Origin: Omphiscola glabra
Taxonomy: Eukaryota; Mollusca; Gastropoda; Lymnaeidae
Assembly: GCA_964017045.1 (NCBI GenBank)
Contig: OZ024806.1
Coordinates: 26,771,503-26,835,502, forward strand
Direction of reading: 5' to 3'
DNA length: 64,000 nucleotides
Positions 58,200 through 64,000 of the stretch are shown here, piece by piece; position 1 is the stretch's first letter, and each line of letters begins with the position of its first letter. The notes beneath the pieces were generated by a model. That model was not told the origin of the DNA and made no database searches. It saw only the letters and a program-made list of their open reading frames with translations. Position numbers and translations under genes: made by a program.

Positions 58200-58340
58200 G
58201 AGCAGAACGAAGTGAGCAAATTGGTCTATGACGTCAGCCCCCCCATTTGTCATTGGCCCTATCAATATTACCCGATGTACTGCCGTCGCGGTCAAGCGAT
58301 TTGTGGGTGGAGCTTCACTGGTGAATGACTTGTCCCATAC
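58200..58340 (+). promoter_or_regulatory. Candidate proximal promoter of right bHLH gene
   Basis: ATTGG at 58252-58256, 288 bp before the ATG as in the left copy; GT box gggtgg where the left has a GC box; and a full CRE palindrome TGACGTCA at 58229-58236 that the left copy lacks. Role inferred from motifs and conservation only. Confidence 0.45.
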
Positions 58341-58543
58341 TTAAAAAAGAAAGTTTGTGATTTAAAATTTCATATTTAACTTGACACTCGTTGCGAGTTA
58401 GGCTGTATTGGGATTCACTTCTCCTGACAGTGTAGTCCGTGTTTTTTACACTTGGATATCAATTTTGTGGATAATTTGTGTTAACATTGTGTAATTTACT
58501 GTTGAATTCAAAAACGTATAATTATTCAACAACGTTGTGATAA

Positions 58544-58789
58544 ATGGATGTGCCATCAACTTCAAATATTGTATTATCAACTTCACAAAAGGACTCGACC
58601 TCAGTACAGATATGTGGACAAAGTGGAGATCTGACAAACAAAAAACGAAAAAGATCTTTATCTAAGGAAAATGTTGAGAACACTGAAGAGACACCAGCAG
58701 GAAAACGTGTGAGAAAAAGTCGGTCCAAAAAATACAAGAACCTGCCAGCAGAAGCAGCTGAAGAAAAAAGACGGCGAGTCAATCAACAG
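58544..58789 (+). CDS. Right bHLH exon 1
   Basis: MDVPSTSNIVLSTSQKDS at the start; KRVRKSRSKKYKNLPAEA and EEKRRRVNQQ at the end; donor caacag/gtatgt, phase 0. Confidence 0.87.
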
Positions 58790-61599
58790 GTATGTTGAAA
58801 TGTTTAGTCATTTTCATATTTTTTGTCATAAATATCTCGTTTACTTTTAAATAAAATGGGGGATATTTTACAATGTTAAAAGATCTCCCAGAATATCTTT
58901 CTATAAATAACTTGGCTAACCACTTTGTTGCTAAAATAATAAGGTACAAAAATAATTTTTACTAGCACGTCTAAATTTCTACCGAATATCATGTTTTTTT
59001 CCTTTGTAAAATTTTTTTTTTTTGTAGCAAATTTTGAAATGATGAAAACGTGAACATCATTTCCGATAAGTGGCAATATCTCTTTAAATTGTAAGCCTAA
59101 AAATAAATCGTACTAAATTTCTCATGATTATTTTATTCAAGTGTAAAATAAATAAGAAATATTCGAAAATTTCCCGTATTGCCTTATTTAAATATTTTTT
59201 GACAACGCTTTGATGACATTGTTTCAGCATCATTCCAAATTTCTTATGGACTTTTTCATATAATTCATTTTAGATAAAATGTGTACGTTACGTTAACAAA
59301 CTCTCATGCTGCTGGTTTTACAAAAGCAAAAATTTAAAAAAAAAACAATTAAAAAAGTAATAGAAGAATTGAAAGTTAAAAATAAAACCATACGTATATC
59401 TTTCAAATACACTTGAAAAATTTACTAAGTTGTCTAAAATAAATTTCAAACAAAACTATAGTCATGAGACTAAAAAAAAGTTGTGACTCCCATAAAATCA
59501 ATGTCCTTTGCAAATCGCAAACATATTTATGCAGTGGAATCGCTAATTTAATTCCACTTGTCAAGATCATGAAAAATGAGAGCATATAACAGCAATGCAC
59601 ATTGTATCACTTCTAAATTCTAAACTCTGTTTGAGAATCAAATGAACTTAATTCAACATTTTTGGTTGAGTGATTTAGTAAAAGTTTTTTCTCCTTGTAA
59701 ATTCTTGCAGTAACTTACTTTTTTTCTTCTACAATGAGTTGCAATGATCGTTGTTTTCTTTGTTGTGTGTACTTTGCAATAGTCTTGAGTGTCATTTAAA
59801 ATTAAACCATACTAGCTTATTTCATGACCTCATTGTTCAACATGCGACCGGTTGGAAAACTAGTATACAACTAAAATACAGTGATAAAATATTAATGCAT
59901 TATTTTATAAACAAGTATTTTAAACTCCAGCGTACTATTCTTCCTTTACACAGAAGTTAGTTTAACTTAATTTAGGGTATGTATGAAATACAAATTTAGT
60001 AATTTAATGTAAAATGTAGTTAATTTTATTTGTAAATGTATTTCAAGTTGAAAAATAACATTATTTTTCTATTTAAAAAAATATATTATTCAATTTCGAA
60101 ATATAAATTCAACACGTAAATGCAACATCACCTAAAAGTTGAAAACACCCACTACCATAAAACAGAAGAAGATTACAAGTAGTTGTTCATCGAGATCTTA
60201 TCCATTTTATTGGATATTTTTCTCATTATATTACTCTGTCGATTTAGATCAATGGTCAGTGCAACTCGTATAGGGTGTACACTTTAGACAGTCGCGATCA
60301 GAATACACGTCATTAAATGTATATTTTTCTCTAATGACTAAATCAACTTTTAAACCGACTTCCTGCTTTATTACTACTACAAATTAAAACTACATATGGC
60401 ATAAATGAAAGTATACATATAGTGATAATTATTTCCTAAGTCTGAATATTGTTAACTCTTGATTAAAATAACAGTGTTTGTTTGTAAATCTAATTCATTA
60501 TATAATGTACATTTTAATTTCAGGAAAGACTAAGACAGAAGCAGATTGCAGAAGCCATTCAACGACTCAAAAATCTAAATCTGCCTTTTAACCCCAACGT
60601 GCCTAACCACAAAAGAGACTCCACCATGTACACCATTAGCACTGCCACTGATTTAATTATAGCTCTAAGAAAAAAGTGTAAAGACAACGGCATTGACCCT
60701 GATCTACTTGAGCTACCTTCCCAGTCTCAAGGGTCTGTCTCAGAACAACAAGAGGCAGAGAGTAGTAACAATGACGTTCAAAGTGTAGCCATAAAAACGT
60801 CTCAAAGCTCAGCACAAGACCTCGCTACTGGACCTAATCATTTTATTTGTGGAGACATACTAGTTCCACATGACGAGACCAGAACCAGGGGAAACTACCC
60901 TTCGAGCAACCACAATGTACCACAGTGCAGTAACAAGTTGGTAGATGTCAGTAACCGGCAACAATATCCTTGTGGAAATGGAATCATGTTTCCCCAGAAC
61001 AAGTAAGTTTACATTAAAGCTGCCTCTTATTGTACTGCACATTTCTGTTTAAGTAAATGCTTATTTTAAACATAAAGTAAATCTAAAAGTAATTTAATAC
61101 AATAATGCATACATTTAATTTATACACATTTATTAAATCTTAATTTCGCTAAAACTTGAATTGTTTTTATTACAGGCAAATTACCCAGACGTATGGCTAC
61201 CAGACAGTTCCAGGAGTCTATCCTGGTGCACATATATTCATGGCCCCTTTCAATTTTGGCCCATACAATAGCGTACCTCTCCAAGTGCATCCAATGACGA
61301 GACGAGCACTGAATGGATGTATCGATATGACTGGACACCATGACGTCACCAGCCAGTCCTCCCAATCCCAGGTCAACTCGGTACCTCCAGCATGCACCCC
61401 GACACACATGACTAATTATATGCCTTCAACACCGTGTCTCTCTGAAGATACACAAGCAGACGCACTGTTTGGCACGCCATCATTCGTGACAACAACGCCA
61501 TTACAGCCAGCCACTACAACCATAACATCATCTTCAGACATAAGCCAACATGACATTGGAAATTTTGAAAGGGAATTTAGTCAGTGGTTGTGGCAATGA
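58544..61599 (+). CDS. bHLH transcription factor, right copy (spliced, 382 aa)
   Basis: Exons 58544-58789, 60524-61002 and 61176-61599, with the same phases (0, 2) as the left copy and first exons of identical length (246 nt). Basic region KRRRVNQQ joined to ERLRQKQIAEAIQRLKNLN, helix 2 TISTATDLIIALRKK followed by Cys where the left copy has Leu. The C-terminal region keeps PGVYPGA and QHDIGN but then ends REFSQWLWQ at a TGA inside the first unit of a minisatellite, so it lacks the LINDFINSWMD end of the left copy. Probably a nuclear DNA-binding protein able to dimerise with its paralogue (inference). Transcribed away from the left copy. Confidence 0.86.
60524..61002 (+). CDS. Right bHLH exon 2: helix-loop-helix
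   Basis: Acceptor taatttcag/gaaag, donor aacaa/gtaagt, phase 0 in and 2 out. Encodes ERLRQKQIAEAIQRLKNLN, helix 2, then a polar region ending MFPQN. Confidence 0.88.
61176..61599 (+). CDS. Right bHLH exon 3: shortened C-terminus
   Basis: Acceptor ttattacag/gcaa, phase 2. Encodes QTVPGVYPGAHIFMAP, then DISQHDIGNFEREFSQ and WLWQ, stop TGA at 61597-61599. The stop arises from ggttgtggcaatgacag, which is then repeated downstream. Confidence 0.84.
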
Positions 61600-61890
61600 C
61601 AGTCATAGTCAGAGGTTGTGGCAATGACAGCCATAGTCATTAGTTGTGGCAAGGGCAGTCATAGTCATTAGTTGTGGCAATGACATCCATAGTCAATGGT
61701 AGTGGCCATGATAGCCATAGTCTGTGGTTCTGGAAATGATAGCAATAGTCTGTGGTTCTGGGGATGATTGCCATAGTCTGTGTTTCTGGGGATGATAGCC
61801 ATAGTCTGTGTTTCTGGGGATGATAGCCATAGTCTGTGTTTCTGGGGATGATAGCCATAGTCTGTGTTTCTGGGGATTATAGCCATAGTA
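61600..61890 (+). repeat. About 29-bp minisatellite abutting the right bHLH stop codon
   Basis: gatgatagccatagtctgtg plus tttctgggg, preceded by ggttgtggcaatgacag units that begin in the last codons of the gene. Confidence 0.9.
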
Positions 61891-61959
61891 GGCTTTGACC
61901 AACTTCTCATCGACAGCTGAAATGGTTGACATGGCCATTAGCAGTAGACTGATCATCGA

Positions 61960-63040
61960 TTACTTCCTAAATTAAAGACCTATGCATTATACAGCTACAC
62001 TTAATTTCGAAACAATTTCTTATCAATGTGACATTACCATTTTCCATACAATTTAAATAGAGACCATAGATCTTCATAATATTATTTACATTTAGGCTTA
62101 CTATTAAAAAAACATAATTTTTACTCTTGCAGCATATTGTAATTGTATTTTACGTCAGTGTGTTTTCAATGTTTTCATTTCCCTCAATGTACTAACCCAC
62201 CTAGAGAATATACAATCTTTTAATATCCCATTGTGATGCCCAGTCCTATGTTTTTATATGTATAGTTTTCTGTTGTTTTTTTAAATGTTTTTTTTTTACA
62301 GATTTTAACTTTAAAAGTTTGTAATTTTTTAAAATGTGAAACGCAGACTGAATGTAATAATGCATTTAATGTGTTAGAATACAATATTTATCTTTGATAA
62401 AAGCACATTATTTAAACAACAACCATGATCAACATGTAATTATTCATCTTAATTAATGCCTTATGTTTTTATATTATCTACAAAAGAGCAAGCCATTTTT
62501 TTTAAGTTGTTACATGCCGAGACAACGTTTGAACTAGCTCCTCAATATCGTTTCCTTTTTGTTATTTCATGTGATTTTTAAATGTGTATATTCTATAATT
62601 TCATTGCATTGATAAGTCAATTATTATTATTTTTTTTTTTTTTAAATTTGATAATCAACTAAAGGTGTGTTTAAAAATTTAAAGAGTTGTGATTGAAATT
62701 GCTTGTAAAAAAGATGTATGTAAATAAAACATTACATTACTTTGAACTATACATGTGAATACTTTTTTTTTTTTTTTTTAATTGTCAATCATCATTGAAT
62801 AGTTGATCATTTGATTCGTCAGTGTTACACTTTTGTGAAATTTTGTTTTAAAAAAGTGCATTTTATACAAGAAGTACAATAGTTAAAATTAAACAACTAT
62901 TTAAATGGATGAGAATCAGGATTTGCATACAGCTTCACACTTATTATGAATTAAGTTTTTCAAAAAAAAAAGTAGCTCAATTACATTACTCTATGCGTCT
63001 AACGGATGTTGACATTCCATAAATGGATAAGCTGAAAGCG
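61960..63040. other. 3' flank of right bHLH gene
   Basis: AT-rich, with possible polyadenylation signals (aattaaa near 61970, aataaaa near 62722). No coding feature seen. Confidence 0.5.
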
Positions 63041-63044
63041 TCAT

Positions 63045-63210
63045 TCTTCTATCTACCAGTGTGGTCAGGGGATTTCCTTCTATCTACCAGTGTGGTCAGG
63101 GGATTTCCTTCTATCTACCAGTGTGGTCAGGGGATTTCCTTCTATCTACCAGTGTGGTCAGGGGATTTCCTTCTATCTACCAGTGTGGTCAGGGGATTTC
63201 CTTCTATTTT
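63045..63210 (+). repeat. 31-bp minisatellite, 5 copies
   Basis: ctatctaccagtgtggtcag plus gggatttcctt, nearly perfect. Confidence 0.93.
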
Positions 63211-63556
63211 TAATAAATTTAAGTACATAACTTCTTGTCAATGATCAGAATAGCATAAAGTTTACAACAATATTTTTTTTTCATTATCTTCCATACGTGA
63301 AACATTACAGTATTATGCAACCAATCATCTTGGTTAATAGTGATACCTTTCATAAAGTTTCAAATAAAAAAAATAATTGTCAGAACGTACTTCCAGTATT
63401 TTAGTCTTTTGAATAAAAATGTTTCAGTCTAATTACTGACCATAGATCAGTGTAATCTTAAACAAAATTCTGTTTATAAAATAAAATAAATTAAATTTAG
63501 TTTGTCTATAAAATCGTGTCTTTATAAATCTGGTGCATTGGAAATTAAACCTATGA

Positions 63557-63758
63557 CAGCGGTTCTCAACCTGTGGGTCTCGACCCCTTTGGGGGTTGAA
63601 AGACCCTTTCCCAGGGGTTCCAAAGACCACAGGGAAACACATATACTCTACAATTATGAAGTAGCAACGAAAATAATTTTGTGGTTAGGGGGGGGGGTCG
63701 CCACAACATGAGGAACTGTATTAAAGGGTCACAGCTTTAGGAAGGTTGAGAACCACTG
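63557..63758. mobile_element. SPIN-like non-autonomous hAT copy 3
   Basis: 202 bp, CAGCGGTTCTCAACCTG to AGGTTGAGAACCACTG, 8-bp target duplication acctatga/atctatga with one mismatch. In opposite orientation to copies 1 and 2. Confidence 0.85.
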
Positions 63759-64000
63759 ATCTATGACATCATAAATTCAAGTTCAAGATAATTCATAAAA
63801 ATTTAAATTTTTGGACCATTTATTTGACACTTAAAATTACCACCACCGAAACTGGTCGAGATAATAAACGCATTTTAACAAACCAGTCCTAGCGTGCTAT
63901 TACTATTTATTATAGTTATAGCAACGCTAAGACAGTTAATATATTTATATAATTTTCAAAAAAAAAGGTTTATTTCTATTGTAAAAGAAAATACTAAAAT

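Larger units (their letters stand above)
56310..61600 (+). repeat. Right arm of the large inverted duplication
   Basis: Partner of the left arm; carries the plus-strand bHLH gene. Contains a SPIN-like hAT copy (56852-57049) that I do not find in the left arm. Confidence 0.85.

Noticed and set aside
61640..61956. Minus-strand frames with repeated DYGYHPQKHRLW
   Set aside because: Tandem repeat downstream of the right bHLH stop; no independent coding evidence.
1..64000. tRNA, rRNA or other structured RNA genes
   Set aside because: I looked for B-box-like GGTTCGANTCC with a partner A-box and for conserved rRNA blocks and saw none; a covariance-model scan would be decisive.

Overview
The window is AT-rich, intron-rich animal DNA. 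It has no operons, no ribosome binding sites and no recognisable tRNA or rRNA genes. Short phase-matched exons are bounded by GT/AG, introns are full of minisatellites, and RTE-like, CR1/L2/jockey-like, hAT and MITE remnants are scattered through it. The transposon set, including short hAT copies whose ends look like the SPIN family, fits a mollusc, probably a gastropod. That identification is inference, since no marker gene is present.

Layout. (1) 1-1165: diverged tandem duplication, one copy interrupted by a 392-bp terminal-inverted-repeat MITE. (2) About 1683-15981, plus strand: cadherin-like gene A, 13 clear exons plus one probable upstream exon; the 5' end (signal peptide) is missing. 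(3) 15982-19950: intergenic, dominated by tandem arrays. (4) 19951-42231, plus strand: cadherin-like gene B, a complete tandem paralogue with signal peptide, four cadherin-type repeats, Thr-rich stalk, one transmembrane segment and a short cytoplasmic tail. Its exon pair 9-10 lies in a nearly identical 1.78-kb segment present twice. (5) 42232-48473: intergenic, with a decayed non-LTR fragment and several satellites, including a near-perfect 54-bp array. (6) 48474-61599: a large inverted duplication carrying two three-exon bHLH genes head to head (minus strand 52168-48474, plus strand 58544-61599), around a unique spacer of about 1.65 kb. (7) 61600-64000: minisatellites and a SPIN-like hAT copy.

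How the genes relate. Genes A and B share exon order, intron phase, extracellular repeat layout, the mucin-like stalk and a distinctive cytoplasmic C-terminus (RLALPAP). They are best read as a local tandem family of short single-pass cadherin-like surface proteins without a recognisable catenin-binding tail. The two bHLH proteins are paralogues with a group-A-type basic region (N-x-x-E-R-x-R). They face away from a shared duplicated upstream region and have already diverged: one has lost its C-terminus next to a minisatellite, and basic-region and helix-2 residues differ. I see no functional link between the cadherin pair and the bHLH pair beyond proximity.

All splice sites were called by eye from reading frame, phase continuity and paralogue comparison. 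Repeat copy numbers and palindrome limits are approximate.
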